64,000 nt of DNA from Anaerolineae bacterium (lineage in GTDB: Bacteria; Chloroflexota; Anaerolineae; Aggregatilineales; Phototrophicaceae). The translations under genes were made by a program, and so were the position numbers. Below the pieces are notes generated by a model. The model ran no database searches. It saw nothing but the letters and a program-made list of their open reading frames with translations, and was not told the origin of the DNA. The DNA is taken from positions 1-64,000 of the forward strand of contig JANWYT010000020.1 of the NCBI GenBank assembly GCA_025055175.1. The letters are read 5' to 3'. Positions 18,782 through 27,423 of the stretch are shown in pieces (within the stretch, counting starts at the first letter, position 1; each line of letters starts with the position of its first letter).

Positions 18782-20101
18782 ATGCTTATCCTGCAAGATG
18801 CTCGCGCGCTGCTGCAAGCCCTCTGGAAGTGGGGAATCCTGGGCAGCTTGGTGGGAGTCCTGAGCGGCAGCGCCGCTGCCATCTTCCTGATCGCCCTGGA
18901 CGCAGTGACGCGCCTCCGTCTGGATAATCCCTGGCTGATCGTCGGCTTGCCGCTGATAGGCCTGGGCATTGGCTACGTCTACTGGCGATACGGTGGTGCA
19001 GCTGGGCGTGGCAACGCCTTGATCCTGGAGAACATCCACGCGCCGCAGCGCATTCCACGCCGCATTGCGCCGCTCATCCTGCTCGGTACGCTGGCGACGC
19101 ACCTAGTGGGCGGCTCTGCGGGACGCGAAGGCACGGGCGTGCAGATGGGCGTAGGCCTGGCGGAGGCGGTGCGTCGTTGGGTCGAAGCGGGCAGCGCCAA
19201 CCTGCGTCGCTTGCTGGGTTGGCGCGGAGACGACGCTCGTCTACTGCTCATGGCTGGGATCAGCGGCGGCTTCGGCGGCGTGTTCGGCACGCCCATCGCC
19301 GGCATGGTCTTCGCCCTAGAAGTGCCGAGCATAGGCCGCGTGCGCTTTGACGGCGCGCTGCCCTGTCTGATCGCGGCGTTGGCGGCTGATTTGACAGGCG
19401 TGGTATGGAATGCGCCTCATGCCCACTATCCTGCCCTGCACAGCCCAGAGTTGCTGCCGTTGGAGCTGCTGCGCGTGGCCCTGTTGGGGACAGCCTGCGG
19501 CTTGGTCAGCTTCGGCTTCATTGAGCTGACCGAAGCCGTCAAACGCCAAGCCGCGCGCCGCCTGGCTTGGCCGCCGCTGCGCCCCACCCTGGGCGGTCTG
19601 GCGGTGCTAGGCCTGCTGTTGCTGCTAGGCCTGGACTACGGCGGTCTCAGCACGAGCCTGATCGACCAAGCGCTGCACGGAGAAGCCGTGCCACCGCTGG
19701 CCTTCCTGGCTAAGCTGATCCTGACTGCCGTCACCCTGGGCGTGGGCTTCGTCGGCGGCGAAGTGACGCCGCTGTTCGTCATGGGTGCGACGCTGGGTGC
19801 GACATTAGGGCCTGTTCTGGCCCTGGAAGCGCCCTTTGCCGCACAGATGGGCTTCGTCGCTGTGTTCGCTGCCGCCAGCAACACGCCCCTGGCTTCCGTG
19901 CTGATGGGTGTGGAGCTGTTCGGCAGCGACACGCATGGTCTGGCTTACTGGCTGGTGGCGGTGCTGCTGGCCTACTTGGTGAGCGGCCACCGTAGCATCT
20001 ACGCCACCCAGCGCATTCGCTACGCCAAAGATGGCCATCCTGACATTGTGCAGAATGAGACCGTCCATGAGCGGCAAGAGCGCCGCTCAGGATCACACTG
20101 A
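18782..20101 (+). CDS. ClC-family chloride channel or H+/Cl- antiporter
   Basis: 439 aa with about ten to twelve membrane helices. ClC signatures are GGSAGREGTGVQMG (equivalent of GxEGP/GKEGP), GGFGGVFGTPIAGMVFALE, and GGEVTPLFVMG (GxFxP region). The gating-glutamate position is E in GREGT. The motif Pro is replaced by Thr, and the GSGIP segment is not obvious. The ATG at 18782 is chosen because GGAGAG lies 4-5 bases upstream; the ATG at 18770 lacks a site. It is 15 bases after the previous gene. The transported ion could also be fluoride, but the CLC-F motif is not seen. Confidence 0.9.
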   Translation: MLILQDARALLQALWKWGILGSLVGVLSGSAAAIFLIALDAVTRLRLDNPWLIVGLPLIGLGIGYVYWRYGGAAGRGNALILENIHAPQRIPRRIAPLILLGTLATHLVGGSAGREGTGVQMGVGLAEAVRRWVEAGSANLRRLLGWRGDDARLLLMAGISGGFGGVFGTPIAGMVFALEVPSIGRVRFDGALPCLIAALAADLTGVVWNAPHAHYPALHSPELLPLELLRVALLGTACGLVSFGFIELTEAVKRQAARRLAWPPLRPTLGGLAVLGLLLLLGLDYGGLSTSLIDQALHGEAVPPLAFLAKLILTAVTLGVGFVGGEVTPLFVMGATLGATLGPVLALEAPFAAQMGFVAVFAAASNTPLASVLMGVELFGSDTHGLAYWLVAVLLAYLVSGHRSIYATQRIRYAKDGHPDIVQNETVHERQERRSGSH

Positions 20102-20104
20102 GGC

Positions 20105-20587
20105 TCAGCTCGCCGCGCCCAGAAAGCGCAGGATGTCGTCGGCATGACCACGTTCATGACCCACCATGACGCCCATCATCTGGGCGATCGTCATCATGTG
20201 CAGGCTGGCGTGGCGACCTTCGTGAGCCAGCACCGAGTCGTCTTTGTCGGCCAGCCATTCCAGCAAGGCGCGCCGCGATTCGCTCATGCGTTCAATCGCC
20301 TGCTCTAGGCTGACTTCGGCGGCTTTCTCCACGCTGCGCCTGTTGAAGCGCTCTAAGTCATAATCTTCGGGAATGATGTTCTCGCCACGCGCCGCTGCGA
20401 AGATCATGTTGTTGTGGCCCTGGTCGGCGATCATCAGGTGGATGGCGAGCTGGCGCACCGTCCACTGAGCGCCTTCACTGTAAATTTGGGCGTCCACGCG
20501 GTCGCCGACGCGACTGAGCGCATCTAGCAGATGGGCGCGCGCTTGAGCGAGTTGGTCTTGTAGGGCTTCAATCTGAGTGCGAGACAC
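20105..20587 (-). CDS. DinB superfamily protein
   Basis: 160 aa from the GTG at 20587, which has GGAGAG 6 bases upstream; the TTG at 20614 lacks such a site. It is a four-helix-bundle protein with WTVRQLAIHLMIADQGHNN and a C-terminal GHERGHADDILRF. These place histidines at the spacing of the DinB metal site (first His in IHL, last two in HERGH). DinB/YfiT proteins include bacillithiol or mycothiol transferases and other thiol-dependent enzymes. The thiol and substrate here are unknown. It converges on the ClC gene with 3 bases between stops. Confidence 0.8.
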   Translation of the reverse strand: MSRTQIEALQDQLAQARAHLLDALSRVGDRVDAQIYSEGAQWTVRQLAIHLMIADQGHNNMIFAAARGENIIPEDYDLERFNRRSVEKAAEVSLEQAIERMSESRRALLEWLADKDDSVLAHEGRHASLHMMTIAQMMGVMVGHERGHADDILRFLGAAS

Positions 20588-20722
20588 AGGCTTCTCTCCA
20601 AAAAGATCATTCAAAACAATCTCACGTCTCCAACTTTAGCTTGCGTTGGCCTGCCAGGACAGGCTGACCTGACTGCATCGCATCGCTGAGCGGTGGTGAG
20701 ACGCGCCAAGCCAGCCTCAAGG

Positions 20723-21031
20723 TCACATGGTGGCGTCTAGTCCTTCTACCCACAAGCGCTTCCACAGCAGAAGGCTGTCCAGGCCGATTTTGAGGCACTG
20801 GCCTTCTTGCACAGGCAGGTTAGGTTCTAAGTAGACAGCGATCCCCTGATGGTCTAGGCGCTGCCAAGCGTTTATTTCATTCACAGGGGGCTGACCTGCT
20901 TCAGCGACGGGTAACCACACAGTGCCGCCGCAACAGCCGTTGCGCACGCTCTGACGCAGCATAAGCGCGCTGCCTTGCTGACGGAGGTAGGCCAGTGCGG
21001 CGTCTTCAATAGTGAGGTGCAATGCCTTCAT
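20723..21031 (-). CDS. CC/Se-motif family protein (cysteine form), overlaps acr3
   Basis: 102 aa. It begins MKALHLTIEDAALAYLRQQG, then has the motif RNGCCGGTVWLP at about residues 31-42, and later VYLEPNLPVQEGQCLKIGL. The fold looks like a small HesB/IscA-like beta protein. I believe it belongs to the family named for a CC or C-Sec motif, in which some members carry selenocysteine; here both positions are cysteine codons. Its ATG overlaps the stop of acr3 by 4 bases, so the two are translationally coupled. The arsenite-exporter context suggests handling of metalloid or thiol. The family call is from memory of the motif, and the function is not established. Confidence 0.6.
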   Translation of the reverse strand: MKALHLTIEDAALAYLRQQGSALMLRQSVRNGCCGGTVWLPVAEAGQPPVNEINAWQRLDHQGIAVYLEPNLPVQEGQCLKIGLDSLLLWKRLWVEGLDATM

Positions 21032-22131
21032 GCAGCTGCTGCTTGCTCTATTGCGAAGTGCTGGCGTGTGCTGTTGGCAATGCGCACCAAGGCCAACATG
21101 ACCGGCACTTCCACCAGCACGCCAACCACTGTCGCCAGCGCTGCCCCAGACGTGACGCCGAACAGAGAGATGGCCACCGCCACCGCCAGCTCAAAGAAGT
21201 TGCTCGCGCCGATCAGTGAGGCTGGCGCTGCAATCCTATGCGGAATCCTCCAAATGTAGGCGGCATAGTAGGCGATGGCGAAGATGAAGAAGGTTTGCAG
21301 GATCAGCGGTACGGCAATTAGCGCGATGTGCAGCGGATTATTGACGATCTTCTCGCCCTGGAAGGAGAACAACAGCACCAGCGTCAGCAGCAGGCCGATG
21401 ATCGTCACTGGCCCTAGGCGCTTGAGGAAGACGTTATCAAACCACAGCGCGCCGCGCGTGCGCAGCAGATAGACGCGGCTGGCGTAGCCTGCCGACAACG
21501 GCACAACGATGTATAGGATCACCGACAGCAGCAGCGTGTCCCAGGGAACGACAATATTGCTGATCCCCAGCAGAAAAGCCACGATTGGCGCGAAGGCCAC
21601 CAGCATGATGAGGTCATTCACCGAAACCTGCACCAGAGTATAGGCTGGGTCACCTTTGCTGAGGTAGCTCCAGACGAACACCATTGCTGTACACGGGGCA
21701 GCTCCTAACAGAATAGCGCCAGCCACGTATTCCTGCGCCAAGTCTGGCTCAATCAGTGCAGCGAAGAGTCCTCGCAAGAAGAGCGTCGCGAAGATTGCCA
21801 TTGTGAAGGGTTTGATGAGCCAATTGACGACGACGGTCAGCAGCAGACCCTTGGGCTGGCGACGCACACCCAACACGCTGCTGAAATCGATCTGCACCAT
21901 CATTGGGTAAATCATCAGCCAGATGAGGATGGCGATGGGAATGTTCACCTGGGCGTAGGTGAATTGGCTGAGAGTCTCTGGGATGAAGGGCAGCGCCTGG
22001 CCAATGACAATACCGACGACAATGCACAATGCCACCCACAAGCTCAGATAACGTTCAAAGAAACCCAGGCCCTTACCTTTCACAGCTTCTTCCTGGTTGC
22101 TAGTTGGTGTCGATTGACTGATGGTGGCCAC
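21028..22131 (-). CDS. acr3: Arsenite efflux permease Acr3
   Basis: 367 aa with ten predicted membrane helices. Landmarks of ACR3 are MIYPMMVQIDFSSV, GAAPCTAMVFVWSYLSKGDP with the conserved cysteine that binds As(III), VNDLIMLVAFAP, and ASLIGASNFFELAVAVAISLFG. It exports arsenite (and possibly antimonite) driven by the proton gradient. The start is GTG at 22131 with AGGAGG 8 bases upstream. No ArsR, ArsC or ArsM is in the window. The downstream gene overlaps it, and a promoter lies at 22178-22206. Confidence 0.95.
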   Translation of the reverse strand: MATISQSTPTSNQEEAVKGKGLGFFERYLSLWVALCIVVGIVIGQALPFIPETLSQFTYAQVNIPIAILIWLMIYPMMVQIDFSSVLGVRRQPKGLLLTVVVNWLIKPFTMAIFATLFLRGLFAALIEPDLAQEYVAGAILLGAAPCTAMVFVWSYLSKGDPAYTLVQVSVNDLIMLVAFAPIVAFLLGISNIVVPWDTLLLSVILYIVVPLSAGYASRVYLLRTRGALWFDNVFLKRLGPVTIIGLLLTLVLLFSFQGEKIVNNPLHIALIAVPLILQTFFIFAIAYYAAYIWRIPHRIAAPASLIGASNFFELAVAVAISLFGVTSGAALATVVGVLVEVPVMLALVRIANSTRQHFAIEQAAAA

Positions 22132-22177
22132 AGAGCGATCCTCCTTAGCTCAAATTGAAGGCTACCGATGAACGTAC

Positions 22178-22206
22178 AGTCTAGCTCAGAGACGCTCATT
22201 TGTCAC
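22178..22206 (-). promoter_or_regulatory. Sigma-70-like promoter for acr3
   Basis: GTGACA (22206-22201) and TAGACT (22183-22178) on the minus strand with a 17-base spacer, 47 bases before the GTG start. One mismatch to the -35 consensus and two to the -10. Confidence 0.4.
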
Positions 22207-22232
22207 TAAGGAGAGCAGATCAGACTCCATTC

Positions 22233-22259
22233 TTGGACTTGGAGCGCATGGATTACAAT
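22233..22259 (+). promoter_or_regulatory. Possible promoter of the C-S lyase gene
   Basis: TTGGAC and TACAAT with a 15-base spacer, ending 38 bases before the start codon. The -10 is good and the spacing is short. Confidence 0.4.
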
Positions 22260-22282
22260 ACACACAGATTGACCTTGTAATC
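22251..22282. promoter_or_regulatory. Inverted repeat over the -10 box of the C-S lyase promoter
   Basis: GATTACAA and TTGTAATC are perfect 8-base inverted arms separated by 16 bases (arm centres 24 bases apart, about two helical turns). The left arm covers the -10 element. This fits a repressor operator. A leader-RNA hairpin is the alternative. Confidence 0.4.
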
Positions 22283-22297
22283 TAAAGAGCAACCCTA

Positions 22298-23479
22298 ATG
22301 TCCCTCCCTCTCACCACGACCTACAACTTTGAGACCTCCCACAATTGGCGCGCCCTGCACAGCAGCAAATGGTCTTACTTCCCTGAGGACGTGCTGCCTA
22401 TGTGGGTAGCCGACATGGACTTCACCAGTCCGCCCGCTGTCGTGCAAGCCCTGACGGAGCGCGTGGCCGCTGGCTACTTCGCCTACACGCTGGACTACCC
22501 GCCCCTGAAGGAGGCCGTCGTGGAGCGCATGGCACGCCTCTACGCTTGGCATATCAGCCCCGAAGACGTGCTGCTCATCCCTGGCATGGTAGTGGCGCTC
22601 AACTTGGTGGCGCGCGCTATCGGCAAGCCTGGCGACGCCATCTTGTCCGAGACGCCCGTCTACGGCCCGTTCCTCAGCGTGCCGCGCCATAACGCCAAAT
22701 TCGCTCGCACCGTCGATCTGCGCTACGTGCCGCTGGAGGGCCAGGCCTTCACCTATCGCACGGATTGGGACGCGCTGGAGGCGGCGTTCAGCCCACAAAC
22801 TTCGCTCTACTTCTTGTGTAATCCCCACAACCCTGGCGGCTTCTGCTATGCCCGCGCCGATCTGGAGCGCCTGGCGGCGCTGTGCCTGAAGCACAAGACT
22901 GTCATCTGCGCCGATGAGATTCACAGCGACTTGCTGCTCGATCCGCAGGCGCAGCATATCCCCATCGCCACGCTGTCGCCTGAGGTGGCACAGAACACCA
23001 TCACGCTCATTGCACCCAGCAAGACCTATAATCTGCCTAGTCTGGGCTGCTCGATCGCCATCATCCCCAATCCAGAGCTGCGTCGCGCCGTCGCAGAGGT
23101 CATGCAGGGGATGGGCCTGCACGTCAATGTGCTAGGCGCCGTCGCTGGCGAAGCAGCTTACCGCTCAGGCGATGACTGGCTGAAGGCAGTGCTGACCTAT
23201 CTGCGCGCCAACCGCGACCATCTGGTGGACTTTGTGCTTCAGCACCTGCCTCAGCTGCGGATCACCGTGCCGCAAGCCACCTATTTGGCCTGGTTGGACT
23301 GCCGCAACTTGGCTATCGACGGAGACGCGCACAGCGTCTTCCTAAAACGAGCGCGGGTTGCGGTCAACCCAGGGACGTTCTTCGGATCAGCGGGGACGGG
23401 CTTCGTGCGCCTCAACTTCGCCTGTTCACGCGCCACGCTGGACGAGGCGCTAGAGCGCCTGCGCGCGGCGCTGGCCTAA
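22298..23479 (+). CDS. patB: PatB/MalY-type PLP-dependent C-S lyase
   Basis: 393 aa, a fold-type I aminotransferase. PatB/MalY landmarks are LPMWVADMDFTSPPAV, GYFAYT, NPHNPGG, CADEIHSDLLLD and the Schiff-base lysine in APSKTYNLPSLGCS. The C-terminal FLKRARVAVNPGTFFG and GFVRLNFACSRATL are typical. These enzymes split C-S bonds of cystathionine and S-alkyl or S-aryl cysteine conjugates to pyruvate, ammonia and a thiol. It is a monocistronic-looking gene with its own promoter and an operator-like inverted repeat upstream. Confidence 0.93.
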   Translation: MSLPLTTTYNFETSHNWRALHSSKWSYFPEDVLPMWVADMDFTSPPAVVQALTERVAAGYFAYTLDYPPLKEAVVERMARLYAWHISPEDVLLIPGMVVALNLVARAIGKPGDAILSETPVYGPFLSVPRHNAKFARTVDLRYVPLEGQAFTYRTDWDALEAAFSPQTSLYFLCNPHNPGGFCYARADLERLAALCLKHKTVICADEIHSDLLLDPQAQHIPIATLSPEVAQNTITLIAPSKTYNLPSLGCSIAIIPNPELRRAVAEVMQGMGLHVNVLGAVAGEAAYRSGDDWLKAVLTYLRANRDHLVDFVLQHLPQLRITVPQATYLAWLDCRNLAIDGDAHSVFLKRARVAVNPGTFFGSAGTGFVRLNFACSRATLDEALERLRAALA

Positions 23480-23688
23480 GCTGTCGTCGGCTTGGCGGGC
23501 GGAAAATCGGACGAAGTGGCGGGCAGAGAGACGCTTTGGCCCAGCACGGGGCTGATGAGCGCCTCCCCTGCCTCGTAGACGTCTAGCAAGGCATAGCGTC
23601 CCGCATCGTCGCGCCCATGCACGGCAATGTAGCAGTTGTCCACTCTTGCCTCAGGATGCTTTAATGCGCTAACGTGGTGAAATGTCAA
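23476..23688 (-). CDS. Small hypothetical protein (70 aa)
   Basis: A short leftward frame overlapping the end of the C-S lyase by 4 bases. The residues RVDNCYIAVHGRDDAGRYA and LLDVYEAGEALISPVLGQ read like a beta-rich small protein, and the third codon positions are GC-rich like neighbouring genes. The start is TTG with no good ribosome site, which lowers confidence. I recognise no family. Confidence 0.35.
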   Translation of the reverse strand: MTFHHVSALKHPEARVDNCYIAVHGRDDAGRYALLDVYEAGEALISPVLGQSVSLPATSSDFPPAKPTTA

Positions 23689-23739
23689 ACAAGCTAAGCA
23701 AAATAGGTGTTATGGTCTTGACACCACAGCAATTTTATC

Positions 23740-23772
23740 TGCCCCCTCAACAATGGCCAAGTTGAGGGGGCA
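23740..23772 (-). terminator. Terminator hairpin behind the ABC exporter operon
   Basis: TGCCCCCTCAAC and GTTGAGGGGGCA form a perfect 12-bp stem with a 9-base loop, 10 bases after the permease stop. Only a weak A/T-rich tract follows on the minus strand. Confidence 0.7.
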
Positions 23773-23781
23773 GCACTGGCA

Positions 23782-24588
23782 TCACAGGCCCACGTCGCGC
23801 CGCTCCCAGCGATAAACCGCCGCCGCGATCATCAGCGCCGCCCCACCTAGCAAGATCAGCAGGTTGAGCGGCTGAACGCCCTCGAACATGATGTTGGCGC
23901 TATCGTAGTAGCGGAAGTAGGACAGTGGCCTCAACGCGCCGACGATAGAGTCAGTCGCCGCCGCTCCTAGCGTGTCCAGGAAATAGCTGATAATGACGAT
24001 CAGCACCGCCAAGCCTATGGCTACTGTACGCCGCTTGACCAGCGTGGCGATCAGCGCCGTGAGCGCAGCCGTGAAGATCATCAGCGGGATGAGGCTGAGG
24101 CTGGCGACCGCTAACTTGTTCATATCCAGCGGCAGGCTCGTGAGGAACGTGCCGCCCAGCCACACCCCCAAGTGGTTGAGCAAAGCGATCAGCACGATGA
24201 AGACGCAGAAGGCCGCAAAGCGCTCTACGATGACGCGCCAACGCGCCACTGGCGCAGTCAGCACCATGTCCATGATCCCTTCGTCTTCGTCGTTGCTGGT
24301 CAACGACAGGCCTGCCACAATGCCGTAGATGGGCATAATCATAACCAACTGAGCGAAGACCGCCAGATTGATGAACGACTCTGGCGTCATCTCGCGGCTG
24401 ATGTCCATGCCCAGGGCAGCCAGCAGCCCGGCCGGCATGGTCTTGAACAGCTCTTGATACTGTTTGAGCGCATCCATGTCTTGGACGAAAGCGACGGTGA
24501 ACAAGCTAATGAAGCCCAGGGCCAAGCCCCAGTACAGAGCTGTGCGCCAACTGCGACGCAGCGTCTCTGTGAAAAGTTCGCCTTGCAT
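23782..24588 (-). CDS. ABC-2 type transporter permease
   Basis: 268 aa with six membrane helices; the second is interrupted by a long extracytoplasmic loop (about 40-85). It resembles ABC2_membrane/ABC-2 exporters (TSNDEDEGIMDMVLTAPVARW, the usual amphipathic step after helix 2). The ATG at 24588 has GGAGG 8 bases upstream and is preferred to the earlier in-frame start, which would overlap the ATPase gene. It is the partner of the ATPase 17 bases upstream. The substrate is unknown; drugs or lipids are common for this class. Confidence 0.88.
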   Translation of the reverse strand: MQGELFTETLRRSWRTALYWGLALGFISLFTVAFVQDMDALKQYQELFKTMPAGLLAALGMDISREMTPESFINLAVFAQLVMIMPIYGIVAGLSLTSNDEDEGIMDMVLTAPVARWRVIVERFAAFCVFIVLIALLNHLGVWLGGTFLTSLPLDMNKLAVASLSLIPLMIFTAALTALIATLVKRRTVAIGLAVLIVIISYFLDTLGAAATDSIVGALRPLSYFRYYDSANIMFEGVQPLNLLILLGGAALMIAAAVYRWERRDVGL

Positions 24589-24605
24589 GATGACTACCTC
24601 CGTCC

Positions 24606-25526
24606 TCACTTCTGTTCGTCGCTGTAGAAAGCCAGGAAGATTTCTTCTAGGCTAGGTTCGTTGATGTGGACGTTGCGGATGTACGCCCCGTTGAAGGCGC
24701 GCAGCAGCGGATCGAAGTCGCCGTGCAGGCGCAGATTGAGGCTGCTGCCCTCCACCTTGACGGCGCTCACTGGCGCCTGGCGCGCTAGACTCTCGACCCA
24801 GCTCGATGGCACAGGCTCGCGGAATTCCAGGCGCACATCGCGGTAGCCTACCTGCACTAACTTGTCGACCGCCTCTACAGCCCTCAGGCGACCATCGCGG
24901 ATGATCCCTACGCGGTCGCAGATGGCCTGCACTTCGCTGAGGACGTGGCTGCTGAGGAAGACCGTGCGGCCTTCAGCCTTGATCTCCAACATCATGTGGT
25001 TGAAAGTCTGCTGCATGAGCGGATCGAGTCCGCTGGTCGGCTCGTCTAGGATGACGAGTTCTGGCCTGTGCATGAGGGCCAACACCAAGCCCAGCTTGCG
25101 CTTATTGCCCGTCGAATAATCGCGAATGCGCTTGCTCATGTCCAGCTTCAGGCGTTCGGCCAAGTGCTGAGCTTCCGCCCATATGCGCGCTTCATCGCCG
25201 CGCAAGCGGGCCATGTGGCGCACCACCTGAGAAGCCAGGCGGTTCTTCCACAAGTTCAATTCACCGGGGATGTAGCCAATGCGCGCGCGGATAGCCAGGC
25301 TGTCGCGTCTGCTGTCTAGGCCAAAGAGCTGGGCTGTGCCGCTGCTGGGACGGATCAAATCCAGCAGCAGACGAATGGTGGTCGTCTTGCCAGCGCCGTT
25401 CGGCCCTAAATAACCGAAGATTTCGCCCTGATAGACCTGCAAGTTTAAGTCGCTGAGAGCTTGGGTGGTGACCTGGCCGCTGCGATAGACCTTGCTGAGG
25501 CCATGTGTTGCGATGACAAGTGTCAT
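24606..25526 (-). CDS. ABC transporter ATP-binding protein
   Basis: 306 aa. Walker A is GPNGAGKTTT (41-50), the signature YSTGNKRKL is a variant of LSGGQ, Walker B is LVILDEPTSGLDPL, and the switch His is in LSSHVLSEV. A C-terminal DUF4162-like extension (about 220-306) is usual for drug or lantibiotic exporters. ATG with GGAGG 8-9 bases upstream. It forms an exporter with the next gene. Confidence 0.93.
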   Translation of the reverse strand: MTLVIATHGLSKVYRSGQVTTQALSDLNLQVYQGEIFGYLGPNGAGKTTTIRLLLDLIRPSSGTAQLFGLDSRRDSLAIRARIGYIPGELNLWKNRLASQVVRHMARLRGDEARIWAEAQHLAERLKLDMSKRIRDYSTGNKRKLGLVLALMHRPELVILDEPTSGLDPLMQQTFNHMMLEIKAEGRTVFLSSHVLSEVQAICDRVGIIRDGRLRAVEAVDKLVQVGYRDVRLEFREPVPSSWVESLARQAPVSAVKVEGSSLNLRLHGDFDPLLRAFNGAYIRNVHINEPSLEEIFLAFYSDEQK

Positions 25527-25673
25527 AGTGTTCGTCCTCCTGAGCGTAATTTGCTCGGTGAAAGACGCCTGAGCAATTCGGCGTCCATCTCACTTAAGCT
25601 TAATCCCGAACACCAGGACAACACAGCACGACACCCCCCAAAAAGTGGGGATAAGGCACAGAGTGCATTGGCG

Positions 25674-27221
25674 CTAGGCTTCAGCAGGAGTAGGGCTGCT
25701 AGCTGGCTGCGATGGAGCAGTTGCCTGCGGCGAGGTAGCAGCCTGCGGCGCAGGTGGAGGCGGCGCCGTGGCAGCCTTGCCGATGGTGGGCCTATCGGCC
25801 ATCTGCGGGAAAGGATCGCGACCATTGAGCTTATGCAGCGTGTATTCGACGATGACGCGGATAGTGGCCATGACCGGCGCTACTAGGAACGCTCCCAGTA
25901 CGCCGCCGACGGCCGCGCCGATGAAGATACCCACCACCACCACCGACAGCGACAAATCCAGCGCGTCGCCTAAAATTTTGGGCGCTAGCACGTTCCAGAT
26001 GATTTGCGAGATGAAGATGTTGATCCCGACGACCAACAGCGCTACTGAGACGTTGCTCAGCTCTGTGAAAACCGACGAGCCTTGCAGCAGCGGCACGAGC
26101 GACAGCGGCGCCAGGGCAATGAAGCCGCCGACGGTGGGGATCAGCGAGATGAAGCCGGTCACGATGGCTAAAATTTCAGCGTTAGCGATGCCCATCAGCA
26201 CCAGTTGGATGTAGGTCGCCGCGCCGATGATGACGCCAATCGCCACTTGCCCGCGAAAGAAGCTGTTCCAGACGACGACGATGCGCCGTATCAGCTCGCG
26301 AATTTCGCGCTTGTAGAGCGGCGAAGCCCAGTCTTCGAAAGCCTGTCGCGTCTTGGGCATGTCCAACAGAATCAACAGCGACACAAACAGCGACAGCAGC
26401 AGGGTGGCCAAGAAGCCTGTCAGCGTGCCAATCGCCGAAGTGACGGTGCCGGTCACACCGCCGACGACGCTGGACAAGCTGCTGATGAGTTGCTGCAAGT
26501 TCACGCCTTCGATAAGCAGGGCAGGATTGCCGACAGTGGGCCTGCTGACGGACTCGGCGATTGATGTGTCGGCCTCCGTCGGCACGGGCGTCGCCTCTGG
26601 CGCAGGAGCAGCAGGTTGATCGTCCTCGCTCGCCTCTTGGGTCTCGTCTTTGGCGACGTCGGATACGACTGGAATTTCGCTCAGCAGCTCATCAGGGGTC
26701 GTCCCTGTTCCCACCACGAAGTTGCGCAGCGGGATCAGGATGGGGTTGAGGTCAATCGTCACGCCGACGACTTCTACGAATCCCTGCTCTTCTTGATACT
26801 CGCTCATGCGCTGGATGAAGCTCTCGTAGCCCAGCTGCGCGCTCAGGCTGAGCGTGTTCACGCCACGGATGATGGAAGGCACGAGGGTGAGGATGATGAT
26901 GAACAGCGTGACCAGTGTCGTCAGGTAGACGATGGCCACCGAAGCGGGCCAAGAGAGGTGGAAGCGCCGCGACAAGGCCTTGGAAGGGCTGTAGAGCAAG
27001 AAAGCCACCATAAGCGAGATAGACAGCATTTGGAAGACGGGAGCTAGCAGCGTCAGCGCATAGACCCCGCCAACGATCAGGCCAATGAGGGCGATTGTGC
27101 GGGTGGTGCGCCCCCACTGCGGGCTGTAGTCTTCTTGTAGGTCGACCAGATGAGGCGTATCTTCTGAAGCTGGTGCGGATGGGTGAGTCGAGTGCAGAGT
27201 ATCCTGAGCCATGAGCTTCAT
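25674..27221 (-). CDS. AI-2E family (YdiK/TqsA-like) transporter with Pro/Glu-rich insert
   Basis: 515 aa from ATG 27221. About eight membrane helices. The family core is visible as SISLMVAFLLYSPSKAL, the long amphipathic helix VPSIIRGVNTLSL, and C-terminal IANAEILAIVTGFISLIPTVGG, VGINIFISQIIWNVLAPKILGD and GVLGAFLVAPVMA. Unusual is an insert at about 180-250 between the second and third helix groups with EDDQPAAPAPEATPVPTEAD, and a Pro/Ala/Thr-rich C-terminal tail. Members export or import small molecules such as autoinducer-2 or act as Na+/H+ antiporters. The substrate here is unknown. Confidence 0.85.
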   Translation of the reverse strand: MKLMAQDTLHSTHPSAPASEDTPHLVDLQEDYSPQWGRTTRTIALIGLIVGGVYALTLLAPVFQMLSISLMVAFLLYSPSKALSRRFHLSWPASVAIVYLTTLVTLFIIILTLVPSIIRGVNTLSLSAQLGYESFIQRMSEYQEEQGFVEVVGVTIDLNPILIPLRNFVVGTGTTPDELLSEIPVVSDVAKDETQEASEDDQPAAPAPEATPVPTEADTSIAESVSRPTVGNPALLIEGVNLQQLISSLSSVVGGVTGTVTSAIGTLTGFLATLLLSLFVSLLILLDMPKTRQAFEDWASPLYKREIRELIRRIVVVWNSFFRGQVAIGVIIGAATYIQLVLMGIANAEILAIVTGFISLIPTVGGFIALAPLSLVPLLQGSSVFTELSNVSVALLVVGINIFISQIIWNVLAPKILGDALDLSLSVVVVGIFIGAAVGGVLGAFLVAPVMATIRVIVEYTLHKLNGRDPFPQMADRPTIGKAATAPPPPAPQAATSPQATAPSQPASSPTPAEA

Positions 27222-27423
27222 CTGTCTCTCACAGAGCTTACAAATTAGCAACTCTACTATGCGCCAAGTGACAGAGCTTGTGCTTGAGAGCGCTTATGAC
27301 ATCCTATTGTAAAAAAACCCGCCAACGCCGCCAGTGTTGCGTGGATTGCGCCCATATGTGGCGAAATACGCCGACTCGCCTTATAGTTAAGGCATATCCA
27401 TCGTACATGCCGGAGCAGAGCCT

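Noticed and set aside
22295..23122. 275-codon frame opposite the C-S lyase
   Set aside because: Shadow of a confidently identified PLP enzyme.
25615..25660. Weak CCCCA/TGGGG hairpin behind the AI-2E gene as a terminator
   Set aside because: The stem is only 5 bp and the T-run lies in the loop.
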